Below are positions 7,259 through 14,115 of a DNA stretch of 23,596 nt, in pieces. Both the position numbers and the translations under genes were made by a program. Source of the DNA: a virus; the IMG/VR virus record IMGVR_UViG_3300030102_000030, positions 1 to 23,596 of that record; one strand, 5' to 3'. Each line of letters starts with the position of its first letter. The first letter of the stretch is position 1. The notes beneath the pieces are model-generated. The model made no database searches, was not told the origin of the DNA, and worked only from the letters and a program-made list of their open reading frames with translations.

Positions 7259-9682
7259 TTACCTTCGTGTGTTGGTTGTGTACTCTAATGTAATAGCGTC
7301 TAGTGAAAATGGGGGGTCTACGCTATCTGATGTGTATTGTAGAGATACAACAAAAGCTGATCCAATTATTTGTGTTTCAAACAGTGTTTTTAGTTTGGAG
7401 CTATACACTGCAGATGATCCAAATGTAGCTTGACCCATAAATGCAACAGTTCCTGTGGCGTTATTAAAGTCAATCTTTGTTGGCTGTACACTATTCTTTT
7501 GGTCAAAGTCTAGTTTCAAACTTACGTCAAACGAAACACTACCTTGTGGATCAGTATACAAAAACATCTTGTAAAATGTCTTACGTATTCTTGGATCATT
7601 GATTGGCATATACGGTGTAGCAAAAGTTGTTTGAATGTTACTTCCATCAAAGCTGTTACCTTCTTCCATCTGGTATAGGTATCCATCATCGTTTGCAAAT
7701 ACAATTGTTTCTGCATTTTGAAAAAACCTACTGTCTGCTACGTATGCTCTTATTCCTCTTAAATCTGCCCATGACATTCCTTCGCCACCTTGACCTGCCA
7801 TCTGTGTACCAAGTATGCCTTGAGCGTTTGCTTGTCCTATATTATTATTGTAACCTAGTATTCTATACTGTGACTTATTACGTATAACTACACTTGTAAA
7901 AGATGTGTTGGCTGTAATAAAGTCTGTTACTTCTTTCTGTATTGTTTTAGATACAACACCTAATCCAAAGTCACCAATTCTTTCTGTACCACTTAGAAGT
8001 CGTAGGCCATCTGGACCAAGAAACATTACGTCACCACCAACTTCTTGTATTGTGTCTTTGTCTACACAACCAATGTCTGTAGTTACTGGTTGTAAGTTAA
8101 AGTCTCCTATTGTATTTCCTAGTAGTTGAAATATAGATGACTCAGTAAAGATAATAAGTTGTTGCCTAAATACTATTAGACCAGTGATGTTTGCTCCTAC
8201 AGATATTGTACCAGAACCATTGGCTGCTGTAAAGTCAGTATCTGTAAACGGTGCAGTAAATGTTAATAAATTATTTTTACCAAAAAATAACTGGTTCTTA
8301 AAACTTACTACAAACTCTGCTGCTCTTACATCTGTTGGTGCATCATTTAATGCTGTAAACTGAGAACCATTGTATAATGCAGGAACGTTGATACTATCAA
8401 CTATTGCAATTTTTTCTGTTCCTGTATAGTTATACCTAGAAAATCTAGTTTTACCACCATTTTCTCTTGACGTACTTAAAAAAGTTAGTGCCGCATCATT
8501 TGCAGGTGAACTAGCAAGGGCAGGATCAATCGCTATTGTAGCTCCACCTGATGTAACTGTTGGTGTTGCAGTTACTGTATATATTTTATCTACACCTGCA
8601 ATTTTAAATATATCGCCTAGTTGTGGTGTAGAGTCTAACCCATCTACTACTAAACTGCTACCTGTTTGAGATGCACCATTTACTAATACAGTTCCGTATG
8701 TAGGTACGTTTACAAGTGAGAACCCAGTGCCAGATGTTTTGATTAAACTTTCGTTTCTAGCCACAATAACTGAGTCAAGAAATACGCCACAACCTATTGT
8801 AAGATGTTTAGTAGTTGTGCTTGTAAACTCTACGTCATCTCCATTAGCAGGTGAAGCAGTAAGAGCAGGTGATATACCTATTGTTGCTCTATTTTCGTCA
8901 TCATCAAAGGTAACGCTTGCACCGATAGTGTATTCAGTTTTAAACTCTAATGCAGTGTCATCTGTAAGAACTAATGATAGTGTATCTGCTGCACTACCTA
9001 TTGTAACATTCGGTGATGAAAAAGCTTGTACTGTTGTTCCTCTTGGTATACCAGTACCAACAATTTCCATGCCTGTTTGTATTGTGCCTGTTATACCGTC
9101 TATTGCAAAAGTAGTAGTTTGAAATGTAAACTGTAAAGCTAAGTTATCTGCTACAGTTACGTTACTATTTAATACTACAGTAAAGTTACCTGCTGCCCCT
9201 GCTGTAACACTAGATACTGTAACGTTACTTCCAATACCTACCCCTGTTACAGCTTGCCCTTGTGCAATAGTGCCTGAAGCAACTGTATCTACAACTATAG
9301 TGTTGTCTGCTGTTACTGCACCGTTAACAAGAGCGGTTGGTCCATTTGCAGTGGCAATAGTAGATGTACCATTTATGTTTGCAGTACCGTGTACTAGTTT
9401 AAACTTATCACCTTGTTCTGGTGTTTTTCTAATATTAGCAATGTTTAAAGTTGTACCAGTTTGTGATGCACCGTTTACTACAGGTATACCATAGGGTGGT
9501 ATAATGTCTAAGTCATACTTATCATAACCTAGTATTCGTTTATATCCACCCTCAATAGATGGTTCAAAGTTTCTGAGTATTCGTGCAGAACCGGGCATTT
9601 GCATACCCTGCTGCAATGGACTCATGTTTGTTATTAGCCCACCGCTAAACTGAATGGGAAATGTTTGACGATTGGTAGGCAT
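7259..9682 (-). CDS. Tail nozzle / stabilisation-like protein with nested insertion
   Basis: An 807-aa protein likely forming the distal part of a short tail. The N-terminus (FSGGLITNMSPLQQGMQMPGSARILRNFEPSIEGGYKRILG) is the 'GG...N' entry of podovirus tail tubular B/nozzle and stabilisation proteins. From about residue 405 a propeller-like core appears: FVVSFKNQLFFGKNNLLTFTAP, ITGLIVFRQQLIIFTESSIFQLLG, IGCVDKDTIQEVGGDVMFLGPDGLRLLSGT. Between them lie two copies of a VNGASQTG domain (69-97 plus 249-289, and 333-404). The first is split by about 150 inserted residues that look like two further short repeats (G.AVTGVGIGSNVTV and GMEIVGTGIPRGTTV). The upstream ribosome binding site is weak (AGGGTG). 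Fibre genes follow. Confidence 0.83.
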   Translation of the reverse strand: MPTNRQTFPIQFSGGLITNMSPLQQGMQMPGSARILRNFEPSIEGGYKRILGYDKYDLDIIPPYGIPVVNGASQTGTTLNIANIRKTPEQGDKFKLVHGTANINGTSTIATANGPTALVNGAVTADNTIVVDTVASGTIAQGQAVTGVGIGSNVTVSSVTAGAAGNFTVVLNSNVTVADNLALQFTFQTTTFAIDGITGTIQTGMEIVGTGIPRGTTVQAFSSPNVTIGSAADTLSLVLTDDTALEFKTEYTIGASVTFDDDENRATIGISPALTASPANGDDVEFTSTTTKHLTIGCGVFLDSVIVARNESLIKTSGTGFSLVNVPTYGTVLVNGASQTGSSLVVDGLDSTPQLGDIFKIAGVDKIYTVTATPTVTSGGATIAIDPALASSPANDAALTFLSTSRENGGKTRFSRYNYTGTEKIAIVDSINVPALYNGSQFTALNDAPTDVRAAEFVVSFKNQLFFGKNNLLTFTAPFTDTDFTAANGSGTISVGANITGLIVFRQQLIIFTESSIFQLLGNTIGDFNLQPVTTDIGCVDKDTIQEVGGDVMFLGPDGLRLLSGTERIGDFGLGVVSKTIQKEVTDFITANTSFTSVVIRNKSQYRILGYNNNIGQANAQGILGTQMAGQGGEGMSWADLRGIRAYVADSRFFQNAETIVFANDDGYLYQMEEGNSFDGSNIQTTFATPYMPINDPRIRKTFYKMFLYTDPQGSVSFDVSLKLDFDQKNSVQPTKIDFNNATGTVAFMGQATFGSSAVYSSKLKTLFETQIIGSAFVVSLQYTSDSVDPPFSLDAITLEYTTNTRR
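8471..8686 (-). repeat. Second, uninterrupted VNGASQTG domain copy
   Basis: Codes for residues 333-404 (VNGASQTGSSLVVDGL...TPQLGDIFKI...ATIAIDPALASSPANDAALTF). It pairs with the split copy whose halves give VNGASQTGTTLNI...TPEQGDKFKL and ATIGISPALTASPANGDDVEF. Confidence 0.65.
8939..9391 (-). repeat. Insertion splitting the first VNGASQTG domain
   Basis: Codes for about residues 98-248 of the nozzle-like protein. The flanks at 9392-9478 and 8816-8938 together match the uninterrupted copy at 8471-8686. The insert holds two related units with the motif G.(A/E)(V/I).G.GI..G(S/T).V. The exact borders are uncertain by a few codons. Confidence 0.55.
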
Positions 9683-9685
9683 ACA

Positions 9686-10405
9686 TTAAAACACCCTAAA
9701 AGAACTAACTGATGTATTACTTTGTGTTATAGCAGTAGACCTAACATAGTCATATCTGTTTACGTACAGACTACGCATACTTTTTATTTCTTCCATAAAC
9801 CTTGCCTGTGTTACTTGTGCTTCCTGTGTTTCACCTCTAAACATATAGGCAAAGTGCATAGCTCCATTTACAATAATGTAGCGAAACTGTTCTGGTACAG
9901 TAGGAACATCTGTAGTGTTTAATAGATCAACAGGTAAACGATAATACTCATAAACATATTCATATGCTTTATCTGGATTTTTTACAAAGCCAAATTCTTG
10001 GTTGGGTGCTCTAAAAACAAAATCGGGCATTGATCTGTTTGCAGATGTATTATATTCTATATCTACATGTTTATCTAAATATTCTTCGTATGACATTACT
10101 TTAATACGTCTAGTATCATTTCCTAGTGTATCATTTCGTTTGATTCTAAAACTATCAAAGTCTATTGTTTTTGCATCTGTAGGAAATGCATATCGTACAA
10201 CACCTGCAGTCATAGTTTCATCTGCTGTTACATGGTTAAAGGGCCATTCATATTCGTGTTGGTTTATATAACGTATAGATGAATTTACTGCATCTTTAAT
10301 CATTGAGTATTCACCAGTGGCTGTACCAAAGTTAGTTGTTGTTAGCTCAACTTCATTAAGTCTACGGTTTACGTCATTGACAAGTCCAAGATAATCATAT
10401 GCCAT
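9686..10405 (-). CDS. Head-tail adaptor-like protein
   Basis: A 239-aa protein that probably sits under the portal and joins it to the tail, like P22 gp4-type or SU10-type adaptors. It begins with a helical segment (MAYDYLGLVNDVNRRLNEVEL), then IKDAVNSSIRYINQHEYEWPFNH, a pattern typical of podovirus adaptors in which helices precede 'EWPF'. A beta region (RFAFP-type VRYAFPTDAKTIDFDSFRI; EFGFVKNPDKAYEYVYEYYRLP) and a C-terminal helix (FRYIIVNGAMHFAYMFRGETQEAQVTQARFMEEIKSM) follow. AAGGAA precedes the ATG. Its position directly before the nozzle-like gene strongly supports the call. A tail tubular protein A (T7 gp11-like) is the closely related alternative. Confidence 0.82.
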   Translation of the reverse strand: MAYDYLGLVNDVNRRLNEVELTTTNFGTATGEYSMIKDAVNSSIRYINQHEYEWPFNHVTADETMTAGVVRYAFPTDAKTIDFDSFRIKRNDTLGNDTRRIKVMSYEEYLDKHVDIEYNTSANRSMPDFVFRAPNQEFGFVKNPDKAYEYVYEYYRLPVDLLNTTDVPTVPEQFRYIIVNGAMHFAYMFRGETQEAQVTQARFMEEIKSMRSLYVNRYDYVRSTAITQSNTSVSSFRVF

Positions 10406-10406
10406 A

Positions 10407-10754
10407 TTAACGTTCCTTCAGTCTTAACTTAATACTACGCTCTGCTGTACTTCCTGTATCATCTGTCATCTGACAAAAGAAAGTATACTCTACATTATTT
10501 TGTCCACCAGATATATTTATCGTTGCCACAGTATTAGTATTTGTCTGAGATACATTTTGAATGCTATCAGTTACAGCATTACCAGAAGCAAACGATAATG
10601 TTTCTCCTGCATTTAATCTTGTCTTTGTATTGTATAAAGATGATTTAACAAACCATATAACAGAGTTGATAGTTGCTGTGTCAAGAAATCGTGACCAATC
10701 TACACTGTAGTCTAATGTTTCATCTGGGTCTTTACTAGGCCAACGAAAACTCAT
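10407..10754 (-). CDS. Small beta-sandwich-like structural protein (115 aa)
   Basis: A 115-aa protein with the N-terminal motif WPSKDPDETLDYSVDWSRFL, which I recognise from a group of small phage structural proteins. It is followed by an immunoglobulin-like strand pattern: SVIWFVKSS, ETLSFASG, ATINISGGQNNVEYTFFCQM, ERSIKLRLKER. Such proteins lie between head completion and tail genes, and their precise role is unsettled. Start: GAGGA seven bases upstream of ATG. The adaptor-like gene begins immediately after the stop. Confidence 0.75.
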   Translation of the reverse strand: MSFRWPSKDPDETLDYSVDWSRFLDTATINSVIWFVKSSLYNTKTRLNAGETLSFASGNAVTDSIQNVSQTNTNTVATINISGGQNNVEYTFFCQMTDDTGSTAERSIKLRLKER

Positions 10755-10757
10755 ATA

Positions 10758-10943
10758 TTAATCCTCATTTGCATAAACAACACGATCTGCTGATGTAGGT
10801 TTTCTTTCTACAGAAACTCGTCTATCTTGTTGTTCTACTATTACTGTTCGTTCTTTTGTTGTAGTCAATGTTGCAGGATCAATGTATACAATCCTTGATT
10901 GACTTCTAACTAAAACTGTTCTTTCAAACTGCGTTGATGGCAT
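10758..10943 (-). CDS. Small charged beta protein (61 aa)
   Basis: A 61-aa protein of unknown function with alternating Val/Arg strands (RTVLVRSQSRIVYID, ERTVIVEQQDRRVSVE, ADRVVYANED). The three similar short strands look like a tiny repeat. It starts on the A of the upstream stop (TAATG), so translation is probably coupled to the repeat protein. Small genes of this type occur between head and tail genes in marine phages. Confidence 0.7.
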   Translation of the reverse strand: MPSTQFERTVLVRSQSRIVYIDPATLTTTKERTVIVEQQDRRVSVERKPTSADRVVYANED

Positions 10944-11782
10944 TATGCTGCCCTCGGTAATATAACAGTTCTACGTTTATTGTATCTGTGTTTAACTGCC
11001 TCGTAATCAAATTCAATTGATGTTACGTTTCCTACTGGTAAATTTACTATAGCAGAAGAAGACACACTTGCTAGTTTTTCAGTAATAACTACATTGATAC
11101 TACCAATTGTACCTGTTGCTGATACAGTTTGTAAACTCTCATCTACTGTAGCTTCTGGTTCTGTTACACTACCAGTTAGTTCTAGTCCTACTATTTCTGC
11201 TTTAGAAGATGATCTACCAGTTGCTGTAGGAGTAGCAAATGTACCAACTACTGTTCCTAATTTTTCAGATACATTTGGTTTAATTGTACCTATTGAAAAT
11301 GTAGCTGTTACATTTAATAAGTTTTCAGCAGTTTTAGCTTCTACTGTAGCTATTGAACCTGTAGCAGATACGCTTGCTAGAGTTTCACTTATATTTACTT
11401 TTAGTGTACCTATCGCACCTGTTGCTGATACACTGTTTAAGTCTTCATCTACCTGTGGTTCTATTGTGCCTATAGAACCTGTGGCAGATACACTTCCTAA
11501 TTCTTCTGCAACATTTTCTTTTACTGTGTTTATGCTGCCAGTAGCACTTACACCAGTAAGTGTTGCGCTATTGCCTATTCCTACAGAACCTATTGCACCT
11601 GTTGCTGATACACTGAGTAGGTTCTCAGATATGTCAATTTCAAAACCACCAACGCTTACAGTTTCTATTGCGCCAGTTGCACTAACTCCTGATAAGGCTA
11701 CATTGGGTGATACTTTACCGTATCTAGCAGACCCATGCCTACCTGTACCATACAGGGCATCAGAGGAGTCATAGAAAGACAT
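10943..11782 (-). CDS. Protein built of 20-residue VSATG repeats
   Basis: A 279-aa protein of unknown function, dominated by a tandem repeat of the form VSATG(A/S)IGT(V/I)...V.E.L.S. VSATG copies begin at residues 33, 58, 78, 98, 118 and 138, with degenerate copies near 158, 178 and 201 and a further copy at 220. From residue 58 to 158 the period is exactly 20 residues. Each unit has two short beta-strand patterns, suggesting a beta-solenoid or a repetitive fibre. The N-terminus (MSFYDSSDALYGTGRHGSARYG) and the basic C-terminus (VKHRYNKRRTVILPRAA) are non-repetitive and may be docking ends. It overlaps the next gene by 1 nt. A head-fibre or head-tail decoration role is inferred from position. 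Confidence 0.8.
   Translation of the reverse strand: MSFYDSSDALYGTGRHGSARYGKVSPNVALSGVSATGAIETVSVGGFEIDISENLLSVSATGAIGSVGIGNSATLTGVSATGSINTVKENVAEELGSVSATGSIGTIEPQVDEDLNSVSATGAIGTLKVNISETLASVSATGSIATVEAKTAENLLNVTATFSIGTIKPNVSEKLGTVVGTFATPTATGRSSSKAEIVGLELTGSVTEPEATVDESLQTVSATGTIGSINVVITEKLASVSSSAIVNLPVGNVTSIEFDYEAVKHRYNKRRTVILPRAA
11048..11686 (-). repeat. 60-nt tandem coding repeats
   Basis: In-frame repeats encoding the VSATG units. The regular core is 11297-11611, with units 60 nt apart. Codon choices differ between copies, so the protein pattern is better kept than the DNA; this argues for old repeats under selection rather than a recent expansion. Confidence 0.75.
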
Positions 11783-11785
11783 TTG

Positions 11786-12223
11786 TTAGGCAATACGTAT
11801 TACGGCAGTACTCGCTGCTGCTGCAGGAAATTCTATGGTTAAGTCACCTGCTGTAGCACTTACAGTACCACCAAAAGAAATTACGCATATTGCTTTGTTT
11901 GAAGCAGAGGAGTTGTAAATAATACAACCTGCTGCTGAAGTTGTTACGTTAGAAAAAACCTCATCTGTAAAATCTACTATAGCTGTAGTACCATCTACTG
12001 AAATAGCAGCACCATCTAAGTTTTGTCCACCTGCTGTGTAGTTAGTACCTGATGCTTCATCAGAGTTACCTGTAACATCTGAGTAATTAGTTGTTGCTGC
12101 ACCATATGTACCAGACTCACCGCTTTTAATTAATGCAAGTTTTAATGTATGGGTATCCAGATCATGAGTACCCCCTAGAAGTTCTGATTTAAAACTTGTA
12201 CACATAGCTGTTGTAATGCCCAT
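11786..12223 (-). CDS. Small phage structural protein (145 aa)
   Basis: A 145-aa beta-rich protein of a family widespread in phages and prophages. Recognisable features are an N-terminal TAMCTSFKSELLGGTHDLDTHTLKLALIKSG segment, then TYGAATTNYSDVTGN.DEASGTNYTAGGQNLDG, and a hydrophobic beta C-terminus ending AAASTAVIRIA. Its biochemical role is unknown. Its place between head and head-tail genes suggests a minor virion or fibre-like component. Start: AAAGGGA eight bases before the ATG. The next gene begins 3 nt after its stop. Confidence 0.8.
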   Translation of the reverse strand: MGITTAMCTSFKSELLGGTHDLDTHTLKLALIKSGESGTYGAATTNYSDVTGNSDEASGTNYTAGGQNLDGAAISVDGTTAIVDFTDEVFSNVTTSAAGCIIYNSSASNKAICVISFGGTVSATAGDLTIEFPAAAASTAVIRIA

Positions 12224-12248
12224 GTTTGAATCCCTTTATATACAGTTA

Positions 12249-12274
12249 GAGAGGCCACTCGAAAGCAGCCTCTC
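12249..12274 (-). terminator. GC-rich hairpin after the capsid/decoration pair (possible attenuator)
   Basis: Perfect 7-bp stem GAGAGGC / GCCTCTC (12249-12255 and 12268-12274) with a 12-nt loop, in a 61-nt gap. The strand read into the next gene continues CTAACTGTATATAAAGG, without a U-run, so this is not a canonical intrinsic terminator. A partial terminator or RNA-processing site that lowers expression of downstream tail genes relative to capsid is plausible. Confidence 0.45.
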
Positions 12275-12284
12275 AAATGTTTAG

Positions 12285-12764
12285 TTACGCAAGAGCGTCA
12301 CGAGCTACTTCATTAGCAGCCATGTCACCTTGATCGCTGATGTCCATCATTACAGCGTAAGCACGTAGCTTACCTGCTGTAAATGAAGCACCACTACCTG
12401 CTAATACAAAGTCAATTGTGTCAGCAGAAGTAGATGGAGCAAGTCCATCAATAGATACCTGCGGAGCATAGTCACCGTCAGACGCACCGTCAATGTCAAG
12501 TGCAGCAGCAAACTCATCAACATCACCACCAGTGAAGCCAAGAGCAGCAGTAGCATCTGTAGCCGTATTCATGGTTGCAGATTCTACAACTTGAAAACCT
12601 GCTGCCAATATTAATGTATCAGCAGGAACAGTAATTGCTTGGATAGTATCACCCGGAGCAATGCTGTTTGTTGTCAAGTCAATAGTAACATCGACATAGT
12701 ATGGGTTACGCCCACGCTGTGAATTGCCAGAAGCAGGATGTAGTAAAGCAGTAATATTAGCCAT
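12285..12764 (-). CDS. Small virion protein after the capsid gene (decoration-like)
   Basis: A 159-aa protein rich in Ala, Thr, Asp and Gly with alternating beta-strand patterns (YYVDVTIDLTTNSI, DTIQAITVPADTLILAAGFQVVE, TIDFVLAGSGASFTAGKLRAYAVMMDI). No signal peptide or membrane segment. Position directly after the coat gene and beta-rich composition suggest a capsid decoration or head-stabilising protein; I know similar proteins from marine phages, usually unnamed. Start supported by AAGGGGA upstream. A GC-rich hairpin follows the stop, which would separate this abundant head mRNA from the genes beyond. The function is inferred. Confidence 0.8.
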   Translation of the reverse strand: MANITALLHPASGNSQRGRNPYYVDVTIDLTTNSIAPGDTIQAITVPADTLILAAGFQVVESATMNTATDATAALGFTGGDVDEFAAALDIDGASDGDYAPQVSIDGLAPSTSADTIDFVLAGSGASFTAGKLRAYAVMMDISDQGDMAANEVARDALA

Positions 12765-12777
12765 TGTCTATATCCCC

Positions 12778-13842
12778 TTATCGCAAGTTGTAAAGCGCAT
12801 TAACCAACGCTTCAGGGCGTAGGATTTTGCGACCATATAGATGCATACCACGAACAATGTCAGCAAAGCTGTCAGGGTCACGATACGATTCTGTCTTATT
12901 GATCTGCTCTGCAGTTGCAACGGCTGAACTATGACCACCTACGATAACACCGTAGTTAGTTGCGTTTGACGCTGCGTTTGTTGCAGGACCAGTACCAAAA
13001 GTTGGTAGGTTGTTAGACACGTGTACTTGGAAACCGTGTAGGTTGTTTACAACAAGACCATTACGGATACCACCAGATTCACCGAAGTCTGCATTTTGAA
13101 GACGTGAGTCCTCATCACGAAGGATTTCCATGAACACTGGATCGACAACAAGCCAACGACCAGTTGTGTCAACATTTTGCTGATCTAGCTTACGAGCCAT
13201 ACGAGCAATAAGTTGTAGTGGGTTTGCTTCACCTGCAGTAGAAGGTGTAGCTGTTGCACCGCCAGTACGTGGCAATAGTGCAATTGACTGACCGCCTGTA
13301 CCTGCATTAAAGTCAGAACCGTCTAACTTCATGTTGGTAAGCAATTCGTCTGAACCTGCAGTTGATACCGCTTTAGAACCGTTAACAGTTGTGTTAGCAG
13401 TGTTTGCGTTACCGTGAATTGCAGATTGTTTAAAACCAGACATGTAACCAAGAACGTCTTGGTCAAACTGGTCAGATAGTCTATACGCAGCACGATCACT
13501 TGCAAGACTAGAAAAGTTAACGTGACTATGAGCTTCCTCAATATCATCAACTTTGAAAGCAAAGTAGTTAGCTTTGTCAATTGTTAATGAAAAGTCTTCG
13601 TCATCCAAATCTTGTGGAGTGATTGTTGTACCACGTGCATACGATTTCACAGTGATCTCAGGTTCTTTGATGATTTTTACTGAGTCACCCATTTGGGCAA
13701 TCTCACCAAAGTAATCTGAGTTTGTGATCGCTTCAACAACAGATGCCTTGCGGAATGCAAGTTGCACCTGTTTGGAATAGATTACTGGTGAAAAGTTACC
13801 GTTAGGTAAGTTACCGTAACCTGATGCTGTTGAAAATGCCAT
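12778..13842 (-). CDS. Major capsid protein
   Basis: Main shell protein, 354 aa, with the HK97-type fold expected. Visible landmarks: MAFSTASGYGNLPNGNFSPVIYSKQ at the N-terminus, QMGDSVKIIKEPEITVKSYARGTTI (about 50-74), DKANYFAFKVDDIEEAHSHV (about 87-106), RWLVVDPVFMEILRDEDSR (about 230-248) and VVNNLHGFQVHVSNNLP (about 263-279). These belong to the coat group shared by many marine podoviruses and P22-like phages. The start at 13842 is chosen over an in-frame Met 27 codons upstream because AAGGAG lies seven bases before it and MAFS... is the expected N-terminus. It follows scaffold plus its own predicted promoter, fitting the need for high expression. The next gene begins 13 nt after the stop. 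Confidence 0.93.
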   Translation of the reverse strand: MAFSTASGYGNLPNGNFSPVIYSKQVQLAFRKASVVEAITNSDYFGEIAQMGDSVKIIKEPEITVKSYARGTTITPQDLDDEDFSLTIDKANYFAFKVDDIEEAHSHVNFSSLASDRAAYRLSDQFDQDVLGYMSGFKQSAIHGNANTANTTVNGSKAVSTAGSDELLTNMKLDGSDFNAGTGGQSIALLPRTGGATATPSTAGEANPLQLIARMARKLDQQNVDTTGRWLVVDPVFMEILRDEDSRLQNADFGESGGIRNGLVVNNLHGFQVHVSNNLPTFGTGPATNAASNATNYGVIVGGHSSAVATAEQINKTESYRDPDSFADIVRGMHLYGRKILRPEALVNALYNLR

Positions 13843-13927
13843 TGTAATTCTCCTTATAGCATTGAGCACGACAGATGCAAAACTAACTATACTTATACAG
13901 AGGCTAACTCTACTAGGGTGCATTTTA

Positions 13928-13949
13928 TGTAATATTGGCCTATATTACA
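13928..13949 (-). repeat. Perfect hairpin within the capsid leader
   Basis: Arms TGTAATAT (13928-13935) and ATATTACA (13942-13949), loop of 6 nt. The flanking GGCC motifs (loop and 13957-13960) allow an alternative TGGCC/GGCCA pairing, so two competing folds are possible. It lies about 85 nt before the capsid start and is not followed by a T-run. Confidence 0.5.
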
Positions 13950-14005
13950 CACAATGGGCCATGAGACATTAGGTTGTCCGAAAGGATATGTTGTTTGCTA
14001 ATAAA

Positions 14006-14050
14006 GTAATAGGTACAGGTATCCATCTCTACAGGGGCTGTACCACTTAC
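14006..14050 (-). repeat. Imperfect hairpin at the start of the capsid leader
   Basis: On the minus strand GTAA-GT-GGTACAG pairs with CTGTACC-TA-TTAC: a 7-bp stem, a 2x2 internal mismatch, then 4 bp, closing a 19-nt loop. Coordinates of the core arms are 14012-14018 and 14038-14044. It falls near the 5' end of the predicted capsid transcript, where such stems can stabilise mRNA. Confidence 0.5.
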
Positions 14051-14056
14051 GATTCT

Positions 14057-14088
14057 ACATATAGTTATACTGATAAAAAACTATATGT
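14057..14088. repeat. Perfect 10-bp inverted repeat overlapping the promoter
   Basis: Arms ACATATAGTT (14057-14066) and AACTATATGT (14079-14088), loop 12 nt. The arms cover the end of the -35 box and most of the -10 box, and their centres are 22 bp apart, about two DNA turns. This geometry suits a dimeric repressor or activator site. As RNA it would fold only in transcripts entering from upstream, not in those started at this promoter. Confidence 0.6.
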
Positions 14089-14091
14089 CAA
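14064..14091 (-). promoter_or_regulatory. Predicted sigma70-type promoter for the capsid gene
   Basis: TTGACA (14091-14086, six of six consensus) is followed after 16 bp by TATAAC (14069-14064, five of six). It lies just after the scaffold stop and points at the capsid gene. Transcription would begin near 14057, giving an untranslated leader of about 215 nt before the capsid ATG. The spacer carries a run of six T. A 10-bp inverted repeat overlaps both boxes. It would be read by host RNA polymerase and would provide extra capsid mRNA. This is the best promoter match I found in a gap in the window; function is predicted only. Confidence 0.6.
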
Positions 14092-14094
14092 TAG

Positions 14095-14115
14095 TTATCT
14101 GGCATTACCAGATAA
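14095..14115 (-). repeat. Inverted repeat over the scaffold stop codon
   Basis: Perfect 8-bp arms (TTATCTGG / CCAGATAA) at 14095-14102 and 14108-14115 with a 5-nt loop. The stop codon TAA is the last three bases of the stem. The next T-run on the transcribed strand is about 14 nt further on, so it is not a textbook intrinsic terminator. It could be a weak terminator, an RNA-processing stem, or protection for the scaffold mRNA end. Confidence 0.6.

Larger units (their letters stand above)
13843..14094 (-). promoter_or_regulatory. 252-nt structured non-coding leader of the capsid gene
   Basis: The longest gene-free stretch in a window otherwise packed end to end. It holds the promoter and three inverted repeats listed separately, and ends with TAAGGAG seven bases before the capsid ATG. 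An open frame runs upstream of the capsid start from 13923, but its 27 residues (Cys/Ile/Val/Ser-rich) do not resemble a coat N-terminus, and the strong ribosome binding site lies inside it, so I treat it as non-coding. A 28-codon frame starting near 14026 lacks a ribosome binding site. Confidence 0.6.

Noticed and set aside
11297-11611. Regular 60-nt repeats as a possible CRISPR array
   Set aside because: They are in-frame coding repeats with diverged DNA and no spacer structure.
11094-11774. 226-codon open frame on the plus strand
   Set aside because: It is the mirror of the VSATG repeat gene; the repetitive codons keep the opposite frame open. No ribosome binding site or phage-like product.
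13843-13923. 27-codon N-terminal extension of the capsid gene
   Set aside because: The strong AAGGAG lies inside it, and the usual coat N-terminus begins at 13842.
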